From NCBI RefSeq assembly GCF_014201115.1, contig NZ_JACHDO010000001.1, positions 3,348,001-3,412,000 of the forward strand: a stretch of 64,000 nucleotides of DNA. Direction: 5' to 3'. Shown piece by piece: positions 52,925 to 60,123 of this stretch. The notes under the pieces were generated by a model. The model was not told the DNA's origin and made no database searches. It saw only the letters and a program-made list of their open reading frames with translations. Within the stretch, counting starts at the first letter, position 1. Each line of letters begins with the position of its first letter. Both the position numbers and the translations under genes were made by a program. This stretch comes from Nocardiopsis metallicus. GTDB lineage: Bacteria > Actinomycetota > Actinomycetes > Streptosporangiales > Streptosporangiaceae.

Positions 52925-54890
52925 CACAGTGAAGACCGGCGGCGCGCAGAGGAGCGGCGGCGTCTGGCCCGTCCTGCGCCGCTTCCTGCTGGAGAACGGC
53001 GCCCTGACCGCCCTGGCCCTGCTGGTCGTGGTCATGTCGCTGCTCTCCGGCGACTTCCTCACCGCGCAGAACCTGCTCAACGTGGGCGTGCAGGCCGCCG
53101 TGATCGCGGTCCTGGCCTTCGGTGTCACCTTCGTGATCATCGCGGGCGGGATCGACCTGTCCGTGGGTTCGGTGGCCGCGCTCTCGGCGACGGTGCTGGC
53201 CTTCCTCGCCACCGTCGAGGGGGTGCCGGTCTGGTTGGCGCTGCCGCTGGCCGCCGCCACGGGCACCGCCTGCGGTCTGGTCAACGGCGCCCTGATCGCC
53301 TACGGCAAACTGCCGCCGTTCATCGCCACCCTGGCGATGCTGTCGGTGGGGCGCGGGCTCTCCCTGGTGATCTCCGAGGGCAGTCCCATCGCGCTGCCCG
53401 ACTCGGTGGCCCAGCTGGGCGGCTCGCTGGGTGGCTGGCTGCCGGTTCCGGTGGTCATCATGGTCGTGATGGGCCTGATCACCGCCGTGATCCTGCGCCG
53501 CACCCTCACCGGGCGCGCGATGTACGCGATCGGCGGCAACGAGGAGGCCGCGCGCCTGTCCGGTATCCGGGTCAAGCGCCAGAAGCTGGGCATCTACGCG
53601 CTGTCCGGCCTGTTCGCGGCGGTGGCCGGTGTCATCCTCGCCTCCCGTCTGGCCTCCGCGCAGCCGCAGGCCGCGCAGGGGTACGAGCTCGACGCGATCG
53701 CCGCCGTGGTGATCGGCGGCGCCAGCCTCGCGGGCGGCGTGGGCACGGCCTTCGGCACCCTGATCGGCGCGCTGATCCTGGCGGTACTGCGCAACGGCCT
53801 GAACCTGCTCTCGGTCTCCGCCTTCTGGCAGCAGGTCGTGATCGGTGTGGTCATCGCGCTGGCCGTGCTGTTCGACACCCTGCGCCGCCGCTCCGGCGGT
53901 GCGGGCGGCGGAGCGGGCGCGGGTGCCGGTGCCGGTACCGGTTCTGGTTCCGGTGGCAACGGGCGCCGACGCGGGATCCAGCTGGCGGTCGCGGCGGCCG
54001 CCACGGCGGCCGTGGTGGGTGTGCTGTCCTTCCTGGTGCCGACCCCCTCCTCCGACGGCCCCCGGGTGGGGATGTCGCTGTCCACCCTGAACAACCCGTT
54101 CTTCCTGCAGATGCGCGACGGCGCGCAGGCCGAGGCGGACGAGGCCGGGGTGGACCTGGTGGTCACCGACGCCCAGGACGACGCCTCGCAGCAGGCCGAC
54201 CAGATCCAGAACTTCATCAGCACCGGGGTGGACGCGATGGTGATCAACCCGGTGGACTCCGACGCCGCCGGTCCTCCGGTGCGCGGCGCCAACAACGCCG
54301 ACATCCCGGTGATCGCGGCCGACCGAGGGGTCACCGAAGCCGACATCGAGACCCTGGTGGCCTCCGACAACGTCGAGGGCGGTCGGCTGGCGGCCCGGGC
54401 CCTGGCCGAGGAGCTCGGCGGAGAGGGCCGGATCGTGGTCCTGCAGGGCACCCCGGGTACCTCCGCCAGCCGCGAGCGCGGCTCCGGTTTCGCGGAGGGC
54501 ATCGCCGAGTACCCCGGCATCGAGGTGGTCGCGCAGCAGCCCGCCGACTTCGACCGCTCCAAGGGCCTGGACGTGATGACCAACATGCTCCAGGGCAACG
54601 GGGACGTCGACGGGGTGTTCGCGGAGAACGACGAGATGGCGCTCGGTGCGGCGGCCGCGCTGTCCTCCCGGGGCGAGGAGGCCGTGGTGATCGGCTTCGA
54701 CGGCACCCCGGAGGGACTGGAAGCGGTGACCGGGGGCACGTTGTACGCCTCCGTCGCCCAGCAGCCCGCCGAAATCGGCCGGGTGGCGGTGCGCAACGCC
54801 ATCGCCGCCGCGAACGGGGAGGACCTGGAGGAGAGCGTGATGGTCCCGGTCGAGGTCGTCACCGAGGAGAACGTCGAGGACTTCTCCTGA
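52914..54890 (+). CDS. Fused ribose-type permease and substrate-binding protein (RbsC-RbsB)
   Basis: 658 residues. Residues 1-326 are a complete BPD_transp_2 permease (VTFVIIAGGIDLSVGSVAAL, AMYAIGGNEEAARLSGI, VVIGGASLAGGVGTAFGTLIGA). Residues 327-350 are a Gly/Ala/Ser linker. Residues 354-376 form another hydrophobic helix, and 383-658 a periplasmic sugar-binding domain (GMSLSTLNNPFFLQM, VINPVDSDAAGPPV, GIAEYPGIEVV, DGVFAENDEMALGA). The domains are normally separate rbsC and rbsB products. Here the binding protein is tethered to the membrane through the permease, with no lipobox. The frame is continuous, so it is not an annotation artefact. No ribokinase gene follows. Confidence 0.93.
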   Translation: MATDTVKTGGAQRSGGVWPVLRRFLLENGALTALALLVVVMSLLSGDFLTAQNLLNVGVQAAVIAVLAFGVTFVIIAGGIDLSVGSVAALSATVLAFLATVEGVPVWLALPLAAATGTACGLVNGALIAYGKLPPFIATLAMLSVGRGLSLVISEGSPIALPDSVAQLGGSLGGWLPVPVVIMVVMGLITAVILRRTLTGRAMYAIGGNEEAARLSGIRVKRQKLGIYALSGLFAAVAGVILASRLASAQPQAAQGYELDAIAAVVIGGASLAGGVGTAFGTLIGALILAVLRNGLNLLSVSAFWQQVVIGVVIALAVLFDTLRRRSGGAGGGAGAGAGAGTGSGSGGNGRRRGIQLAVAAAATAAVVGVLSFLVPTPSSDGPRVGMSLSTLNNPFFLQMRDGAQAEADEAGVDLVVTDAQDDASQQADQIQNFISTGVDAMVINPVDSDAAGPPVRGANNADIPVIAADRGVTEADIETLVASDNVEGGRLAARALAEELGGEGRIVVLQGTPGTSASRERGSGFAEGIAEYPGIEVVAQQPADFDRSKGLDVMTNMLQGNGDVDGVFAENDEMALGAAAALSSRGEEAVVIGFDGTPEGLEAVTGGTLYASVAQQPAEIGRVAVRNAIAAANGEDLEESVMVPVEVVTEENVEDFS

Positions 54891-54914
54891 CCGGGTGACT
54901 GACCGACCGAACAA

Positions 54915-54944
54915 GGGGGTCCGGGGCATGTGCCCCGGACCCCC
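54915..54944 (+). terminator. Terminator of the ribose-type operon
   Basis: 14-bp arms GGGGGTCCGGGGCA / TGCCCCGGACCCCC, 24 bp past the stop; also faces the convergent DUF397 gene. Confidence 0.88.
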
Positions 54945-54982
54945 TGTCGTTGCTGGCGAAGCCGCGTGTGGGGTTCGTGTTC

Positions 54983-55225
54983 CTAGCGGCGGGCGGAGCG
55001 GAGGAAGGCGGACCACTCGGTAGCGGGGAAGGGGAAGTGCCCCTTGGCGGGGTTCTTCGAGTCCCGGACGGCCGCACCGCAGGGGAGGTCGGCGACCTCT
55101 ACGCAGTTCTCACCAGCACCGCTGTGGCTGCTCTTCCGGAAGTCCGTGGGGATGTGGGCGACCTCAACGCAGTTCGGCGCCTGCCCGCTATAGCTGCTCT
55201 TGTGGAAAACCAGCTCGTTGCTCAT
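54983..55225 (-). CDS. DUF397 protein with a duplicated first half
   Basis: 80 residues. The DUF397 core (KSSYSG, NCVEVA, VRDSKNP, W-x-x-F) is present, but KSS(Y/H)SG...NCVEVA occurs twice in tandem: FHKSSYSGQAPNCVEVA and FRKSSHSGAGENCVEVA. DUF397 includes BldB-related developmental proteins of Streptomyces. The start codon overlaps the stop of the XRE gene by one base, so the two are co-translated. Likely a small partner of that regulator. Confidence 0.9.
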   Translation of the reverse strand: MSNELVFHKSSYSGQAPNCVEVAHIPTDFRKSSHSGAGENCVEVADLPCGAAVRDSKNPAKGHFPFPATEWSAFLRSARR

Positions 55226-56085
55226 CAGTCGCTCTCTAGGGATGTGAGCACATCGGCGATGAACCGGGCGCTCTGGGTGGTGCTCAGTGCGGTGCCCTGG
55301 ATGTCACCGAACGTAGCGCCGTAACGCGCGACATCCTTGGGCTGCTCGAAGAATACTGAATCCGTCACGGTGTCTACGTGGACGATAGGCGGGGCCAGGT
55401 GTTCGGGGAACTCCAGGATGCTGAACGGGGCGACCAGAGCAGCGTGAGAGCCTACTGAGAAAGGGATTACTTGAACATCCACGTTGGGCATCTTCGCCAT
55501 GTCGAGAAGGTGCCGTAGCTGCTGCGCCATGATCGAGGCGTTGCCTACCATGCGCCGAAGGGCAGCCTCGTCCATCACGACCCGGAAGTGCACGGGGTTG
55601 ATCCGGGACAGAATCTCGCGCCGTGTCATCCGAGCGTCCACGCGGTGGGCGATGTCCTTGGCATCGGTGTAGCGCCCACCCTGGAACAGGGCTTCGGCGT
55701 ACTCCGGTGTCTGGAGTAGCCCGGGGATGACCAGGCCCTCGAAACTGCGGATGACTGAGGCCTCTGCCTCGAAGTCCGGCAGAGCCTGTTCCCCGAAGAC
55801 CTCGCGGTACTTCGACCACCAGCCCCGCTCCTTGGCGTCGCGTGCCAAAGCGTGCATGGCCAGGCGTTTGGACGGGTCGTCGATCTTGTAGAGATCCATG
55901 AGTTTGTCCAGATCACCGGTGGTGATGCGACGAGTCTCGGTGGTCTCGATCTTGCTGATTTTGGATGCGGTCCATCCCAGCGCCTTGCCTGCCTGGGAGA
56001 CCGTCAGCTTGGAGCGTTCACGGCCCTGTTTGAGCTCAGAGACGAGCAGACGGAGCCTGAGGGTGGGGCTGTAAGGGATGCGCAT
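55225..56085 (-). CDS. XRE-family regulator with DUF5753 domain (WhiJ/Scr1-like)
   Basis: 286 residues. N-terminal HTH LTVSQAGKALGWTASKISKIE (about 28-48) and a C-terminal DUF5753 domain with SFEGLVIPGLLQTPEYAEAL, TRREILSRINPVHFRVVMDEAALRR and NVDVQVIPFSVGSHAAL. Codon use is distinctly less GC-rich than flanking genes, suggesting separate history. WhiJ-type XRE proteins with DUF397 and HATPase partners form many paralogous trios in sporulating actinomycetes, controlling development; DUF397 may relieve repression. Divergent from the HATPase gene. Confidence 0.9.
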   Translation of the reverse strand: MRIPYSPTLRLRLLVSELKQGRERSKLTVSQAGKALGWTASKISKIETTETRRITTGDLDKLMDLYKIDDPSKRLAMHALARDAKERGWWSKYREVFGEQALPDFEAEASVIRSFEGLVIPGLLQTPEYAEALFQGGRYTDAKDIAHRVDARMTRREILSRINPVHFRVVMDEAALRRMVGNASIMAQQLRHLLDMAKMPNVDVQVIPFSVGSHAALVAPFSILEFPEHLAPPIVHVDTVTDSVFFEQPKDVARYGATFGDIQGTALSTTQSARFIADVLTSLESD

Positions 56086-56127
56086 GAGGCAAGCCTAGCC
56101 GATGCTCTCGATATTTTCCTGAATCGC

Positions 56128-56157
56128 TTGACTCTCGACAATGTCGAGTTGCATGAT
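56128..56157 (+). promoter_or_regulatory. Promoter with operator embedded between -35 and -10
   Basis: TTGACT (56128-56133), then the palindrome CTCGACA-A-TGTCGAG (56134-56148), then CATGAT (56152-56157) at 18-bp spacing. A repressor on the palindrome would cover the core promoter of the HATPase gene; the divergent XRE protein is the obvious candidate. Confidence 0.65.
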
Positions 56158-56223
56158 GTGTGTGTAGCCAGTGACTGGGATCTCACTCACAGCTAGCGAG
56201 GCCTCCGCTGCTCAGGCTACGCC

Positions 56224-56277
56224 GTGCCCCTTTCCCTCCGTAGGGAAATCGCGAAGGCCCCTCGGCCTTGCGGGCAC
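56224..56277 (+). promoter_or_regulatory. Possible three-way-junction RNA in the leader of the HATPase gene
   Basis: Closing stem GTGCCC (56224-56229) with GGGCAC (56272-56277); within it hairpin TTTCCC-TCCGTA-GGGAAA (56231-56248) and hairpin AAGGCC-CCTC-GGCCTT (56254-56269). All three helices are perfect. It ends 48 bp before the start codon. Confidence 0.5.
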
Positions 56278-56325
56278 TCCCCCGAACCTCGCTCTGCTTC
56301 CGCCTGCGTAAGGAGTCTGTTCGTC

Positions 56326-56892
56326 ATGCCCGTACTCGCCCCCGTGCCCCCGATGGCTCAGGTGACCATCGCACTCAACGAACTGGTGCCGCACGCCTAC
56401 CGGCACTACTTCAACGGCCGACCCGACCGCCCCCACTACAAGACCCGCCGCTACGACTTCGGGGCCTCCCCGCTCCTCCTCCCCCTCGTGCGGGCCTTCC
56501 TGGACACCTGCGCGGCCGAGCACAGCACCGACTACCGCTACCTGTTCACCCTGATCGGCAGCGAACTCGCCAGCAACGCGCTCAAGCACTCGCGGTCGGG
56601 TCTACCCGGGCGCTCCTACACGCTGCTCTGCGAGCGACGGCGCGGCGGACTCCGTCTGCGCTGCCGCGACGACGGGGTGGCCACCGACCGAATGATCAGC
56701 GCCAAGGAGCGCCACTACCTCACCGCCGACCCCGGCGGGCTGGACCCCAGCAGCGACTCCGGACGCGGACTGGCCATGGTCGACGCCCTGGCCACCGCAT
56801 GGGGCGACAACGGCCGCCCCGGACACCGCGAGGTCTGGTTCTTCCTCGCCCACGACCTCAAGGACAGCGCCTGGCCCGACCTGAACCGCTAG
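56326..56892 (+). CDS. HATPase_c anti-sigma-factor-like ATP-binding protein
   Basis: 188 residues from ATG at 56326 with AAGGAG 10 nt upstream. GHKL ATPase boxes: N box LIGSELASNALKHS, G1 RCRDDGVATDR, G2 SDSGRGLAMVDALA. No sensor or dimerisation region, as in RsbW/SpoIIAB relatives and in the AbaA-like proteins encoded beside WhiJ/BldB paralogues. Probably binds a protein partner (sigma factor or regulator) in an ATP-dependent way. Divergent from the XRE-DUF397 pair. Confidence 0.86.
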   Translation: MPVLAPVPPMAQVTIALNELVPHAYRHYFNGRPDRPHYKTRRYDFGASPLLLPLVRAFLDTCAAEHSTDYRYLFTLIGSELASNALKHSRSGLPGRSYTLLCERRRGGLRLRCRDDGVATDRMISAKERHYLTADPGGLDPSSDSGRGLAMVDALATAWGDNGRPGHREVWFFLAHDLKDSAWPDLNR

Positions 56893-56936
56893 CCACCACA
56901 CAGCACCAACCACGAGCAACACCCACGCACGAAAAA

Positions 56937-56971
56937 GGGCCCAGGAAAGCGCTGCAACGCTTCCCGGGCCC
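56937..56971 (+). terminator. Hairpin after the HATPase gene
   Basis: GGGCCC, GG, AAGCG pair with CGCTT, CC, GGGCCC (one mismatch, one bulge), loop CTGCAA. It would reduce readthrough into the next gene. Confidence 0.65.
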
Positions 56972-57017
56972 CAACAACCCCGAATTCCAGACCTAGCCAA
57001 GTCAGAAAGCAGGATCG

Positions 57018-57356
57018 ATGACGCATCCTATCCCCGCACCCCGACCCTCCAGCGACCCTCTCCACCGGACCCCGTCCCGGCGCGGCCCGCTGCCCGGCCC
57101 CTACTGCACCACCTGTGAGCACCCCTCCTGCCGCCGACGCCGCGCCCAACACCTGCCCCGGCTCGGCGGCCACCTGGCCGAATACCGTTCCGAGCACGTC
57201 CTGGCCGCCGCCGTGCAGGCCCGCAACCCGCACCTGATCATCTGGTACGGGGAAAACACCGGCTCCTACTGGGTGGCCTCCTCCACCGGCCTGGCCGAGG
57301 TCCCCGACGCCCAAACCCTGGACCGTCTCTTCCCGGCCCTGCTCGAACTCTGGTGA
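57018..57356 (+). CDS. Hypothetical protein
   Basis: 112 residues from ATG at 57018. N-terminal 35 residues are Pro/Arg-rich; two Cys in YCTTCEHPSC-RRRRAQ make a CxxC...C cluster that could bind metal. The C-terminal half (RNPHLIIWYGENTGSYWVASSTGL) looks folded. Similar small genes accompany XRE/DUF397 loci in actinomycetes, but I cannot name a family. Confidence 0.65.
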   Translation: MTHPIPAPRPSSDPLHRTPSRRGPLPGPYCTTCEHPSCRRRRAQHLPRLGGHLAEYRSEHVLAAAVQARNPHLIIWYGENTGSYWVASSTGLAEVPDAQTLDRLFPALLELW

Positions 57357-57550
57357 TTCCGTCGGCCACCGCCGTGCCGCTGCCTTCTCCGTCAGACCGG
57401 ACGGGCACGGCACGGCCGGTGCCGTCAGGAGTCATCCCCGGACTGCTGCTTGTCCCGTGGGGGCCCGGGAAGCTCGGCGGGGACGGCGGGGACGGCGTCC
57501 AAGTGGACCTCGTTGACGCGGCGCCCCAACCACAGCGACGGAGCCTCGGT

Positions 57551-58690
57551 TCAGGGAGTGGAGGCGACGGGGCTGGTTTCGTTGTCCAGCCAGATCAGTT
57601 GGTGCTCGGCCGACACGGTCAGACCGAACCGGGTGTGTTCGGGGCGGCCTTGCCGTCGCCACCACCGGTAGGCGGCCTCCAGCTCGACGAACAGCTGTCG
57701 TGGGCCGTGTTGGCGGACCTCGTAACCGGACCCCTGACGCTCCGGGGCAATGTGCCAGGACGCCCAGGAACCGGTATCGGGATCGACCAGGTACACCGTG
57801 AACCGCTGTTCCTCGCCCTCCGCGAACTCCAGCCGGTTCAGCACGCCGGGCATGCGCAGCCCGATGGCGAAGCTCGCGTCGAAGTCGCCGATCGGCTCAT
57901 ACGGATGCAGCTCCGTGCGCGTGCTCTCGAACCCTTGTCGCTCGGGGTGGACGTAGGTCTCGACGACCCGCCTCGGCACACGCTGGTGACGCACCCACAT
58001 GAAGGCCACGTCACCGTCGAAGCGCCCGCACGCCGTGCCGTCCGAGCCGACCCGCAGGTCGGCCAGCACCCCGTTGTGGAAGGCGCTGCCCCAGGGGGTG
58101 AGGATCTTCCCGCCCGGCCGAATCTGGGCCACCCAGTGGTAGGGAACCCGCTGCACGGCGGCGGTGCTGATCACCCGGTCGAAGGGAGCGCGGGCGGGCC
58201 AGCCCTGGGTTCCGTCCCCGGTGACGACCAGGGGTGTGAAACCGGCCGACATCAACCGGACCCGTGCCAGCTCGGCCAGCTCGGCGTCGACCTCGATGCT
58301 GGTCACCTCCTCGTCGCCGAGCAGGTGAGCCAGGAGGGCCGCGTTGTACCCGGTCCCGGTCCCGACCTCCAAGACCCGCATCCCGGGGAACACGTCCAGG
58401 CGGCGGAGCATGTCGGCCACGATCGAGGGCTGTGAGGCGGAGCTGGTCGGGTACCCCGGGCCGTCCTCGGCGCCGTCGTCGAGTTGGGTGATGACCGGGA
58501 TGTCGTCGTAGGCCAGCGTGAACCAGCGGTCCTCGTCCCTCGCCCGGTCCACGGTGGCCCCGTCCGGGTCGGTGAACCGGTCGGGGAGGAAGCGGTGCCG
58601 CTCGACCTGTTCGAACGCGGTCCGCCAGTGCCGGGGCAGGTCGCCCGCCTGCACAAGGTGGGCGACCAGCTTCTCGTGTGGAGGAATCAC
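57551..58690 (-). CDS. Protein-L-isoaspartate O-methyltransferase homologue, long form (candidate RiPP aspartimide-forming enzyme)
   Basis: 379 residues; the GTG start at 58690 overlaps the TAG of the 46-residue peptide gene by one base. PIMT-type fold: ITQLDDG, PTSSASQPSIVADML (substrate Ser/Thr loop), SAM motif I VLEVGTGTGYNAALL (106-120), post-I SIEVDAELA and PYHWVAQIRPGGKIL. Housekeeping PIMTs have about 210-230 residues; this one has an extra C-terminal domain of about 150, as do PIMTs of RiPP clusters (lanthipeptide OlvS, graspetide and imiditide enzymes). It methylates Asp side chains, and the methyl ester then collapses to aspartimide. Target almost certainly the adjacent peptide. Confidence 0.88.
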   Translation of the reverse strand: MIPPHEKLVAHLVQAGDLPRHWRTAFEQVERHRFLPDRFTDPDGATVDRARDEDRWFTLAYDDIPVITQLDDGAEDGPGYPTSSASQPSIVADMLRRLDVFPGMRVLEVGTGTGYNAALLAHLLGDEEVTSIEVDAELAELARVRLMSAGFTPLVVTGDGTQGWPARAPFDRVISTAAVQRVPYHWVAQIRPGGKILTPWGSAFHNGVLADLRVGSDGTACGRFDGDVAFMWVRHQRVPRRVVETYVHPERQGFESTRTELHPYEPIGDFDASFAIGLRMPGVLNRLEFAEGEEQRFTVYLVDPDTGSWASWHIAPERQGSGYEVRQHGPRQLFVELEAAYRWWRRQGRPEHTRFGLTVSAEHQLIWLDNETSPVASTP

Positions 58691-58830
58691 TACTCGTCAT
58701 CCCTCTCGTACTTGCCTCCGCCGGATCCGCCGTCGTCGGGTGCGGGCGAAGGCACCGGCCGGTCGGGTTTGTATTCGTCTGCGGTGGAGTTGTCGTCGTG
58801 CTTGCCGTACGAGATGGCGGTGATGAACAC
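58690..58830 (-). CDS. Candidate RiPP precursor peptide (imiditide-like)
   Basis: 46 residues from GTG at 58830, GGAG 5 nt upstream, stop overlapping the PIMT start (TAGTG). It begins VFITAISYGKHDDNST, continues ADEYKPDRPVPSPAP and ends DDGGSGGGKYERDDE. It is rich in Asp and Gly with no Cys. Asp33-Gly34 and Asp13-Asn14 are the classical aspartimide-prone dipeptides. Reading frame supported by the ribosome site, tight overlap and codon bias. No ATP-grasp or lanthipeptide synthetase gene adjoins, so a PIMT-only RiPP is inferred. Confidence 0.75.
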   Translation of the reverse strand: MFITAISYGKHDDNSTADEYKPDRPVPSPAPDDGGSGGGKYERDDE

Positions 58831-58969
58831 GGGCGCTCCAGAGGTGGGGGCGTCGTTTCTGTTTGCAGAGCCAGACTAGGGATGACCCAGAACGGGCGGA
58901 AGCGGAATGCGCGACTATACGGGAGGAACCGGTGTTGGTCGGGCACGGGTGAACAGATGTGAACACGCC

Positions 58970-59308
58970 TGCCTGTTCTCCGTCCAGGGAGACGTTGGAG
59001 AGCGCGGAAACGGCGGTGAGCCGGTCGAGCCGTTCCGCCATGGCGTCACGGTCGGTGTAGCGGGTGTGGAGCACGCCTTCGGTGATGAGGAAGCGGAATC
59101 TCTTGCGCCTGCTGTAGAGGGCTTCCTGGCGTTGGAGGTGTTTGCGGACCGCCTCCTCCACCCCGACGGGCATCCCGCGAAACCTCGCGTACCGGTCGAG
59201 CACCGCCCGGATGCAGGGCTCCGTTCGCAGGGTCCCCGGGATGACGGTGCGCTCGTAGACCCTGCGGTCCCGCGCCCTATTCTGGGCGCGGACCACAACG
59301 AGAGGCAC
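58970..59308 (-). pseudogene. Fragment of a DUF5753 (XRE-type) regulator
   Basis: VYERTVIPGTLRTEPCIRAVLDRYARFRGMPVGVEEAV...RQEALYSRRKRFRFLITEGVLHTRY...ALSNVSLDG is the middle of a DUF5753 domain. The HTH part is missing at its N-terminus, because the divergent methyltransferase gene begins there, and the C-terminal third no longer matches. A truncated remnant, though a short functional protein from GTG 59308 cannot be excluded. Confidence 0.6.
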
Positions 59309-59310
59309 AC

Positions 59311-60108
59311 ATGTCGCGCACCCCCCACGACGCCCCGAACACCGCCGAACCGCACTCGGCCCGCATCTACAACTACTGGTTGGGCGGCAAGGACAACTAT
59401 CCGGCGGACCGCGCCATGGGTGACCAGATCCTGTCGGTACTGCCGATGATCGGTGAGATGGCCGTGCAGAACCGGGCCTTCCTCCAGCGCGCGGTGCGGT
59501 ACCTGGTCGAGGAGCAGGGAATCCGCCAATTCCTGGACATCGGCACCGGGCTGCCCACCGCGGACAACACCCACGAGGTGGCCCAGCGGGCGGCCCCGGA
59601 CGCCCGGATCGTGTACGTCGACAACGACCCGCTGGTCCTGGCGCACGCCCGGGCCCTGCTGACCAGCACCACCGAGGGGCACACCGCCTACGTGGACGCG
59701 GACCTGCGGGACCCGGACGTCATCCTGCGCGCGGCCGCCGAGCACCTGGACCTCTCCCGGCCGGTCGGCCTCGTCCTCCTCGGCCTGCTCTTCCACATCC
59801 CCGACGAGTCGGTCTACGACATCGTCAGGGAGCTGGTGGCGGCCCTGCCCTCCGGCAGCCACGTGGTGGTCACACACTCCACCAACGCCGCCACCGGTGA
59901 GGCCATGGAGAAGGCTGTGCGCCAGTGGAACGAGGCCTCCCCCGTGCCCATCGTCCTGCGCTCCCCCGAGGAGATCGAGCGGTTCTTCGAGGGCCTGGAG
60001 CTGGTGGAGCCCGGTCTGGTGTCGATCCCGATGTGGCGCCCCGCCCCCGCGGAGGTCGGTGAGCCGCAGTTCATGGACGAGTTCGGCGCGGTCGCCCGCA
60101 AGCCATGA
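59311..60108 (+). CDS. SAM-dependent methyltransferase, DUF574 (Methyltransf_19) family
   Basis: 265 residues. Family signature SARIYNYWLGGKDNYPADR near the N-terminus, QFLDIGTGLPTADNTHEVA (SAM motif I), VYVDNDPLVLAHARALL, and LLLGLLFHIPDE. DUF574 enzymes are abundant in sporulating actinomycetes, often beside XRE-DUF5753/DUF397 loci as here, but substrates are unknown. Adjacent but divergent to the imiditide-like genes. Confidence 0.9.
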   Translation: MSRTPHDAPNTAEPHSARIYNYWLGGKDNYPADRAMGDQILSVLPMIGEMAVQNRAFLQRAVRYLVEEQGIRQFLDIGTGLPTADNTHEVAQRAAPDARIVYVDNDPLVLAHARALLTSTTEGHTAYVDADLRDPDVILRAAAEHLDLSRPVGLVLLGLLFHIPDESVYDIVRELVAALPSGSHVVVTHSTNAATGEAMEKAVRQWNEASPVPIVLRSPEEIERFFEGLELVEPGLVSIPMWRPAPAEVGEPQFMDEFGAVARKP

Positions 60109-60123
60109 GTCCGGAGGCCGGGC

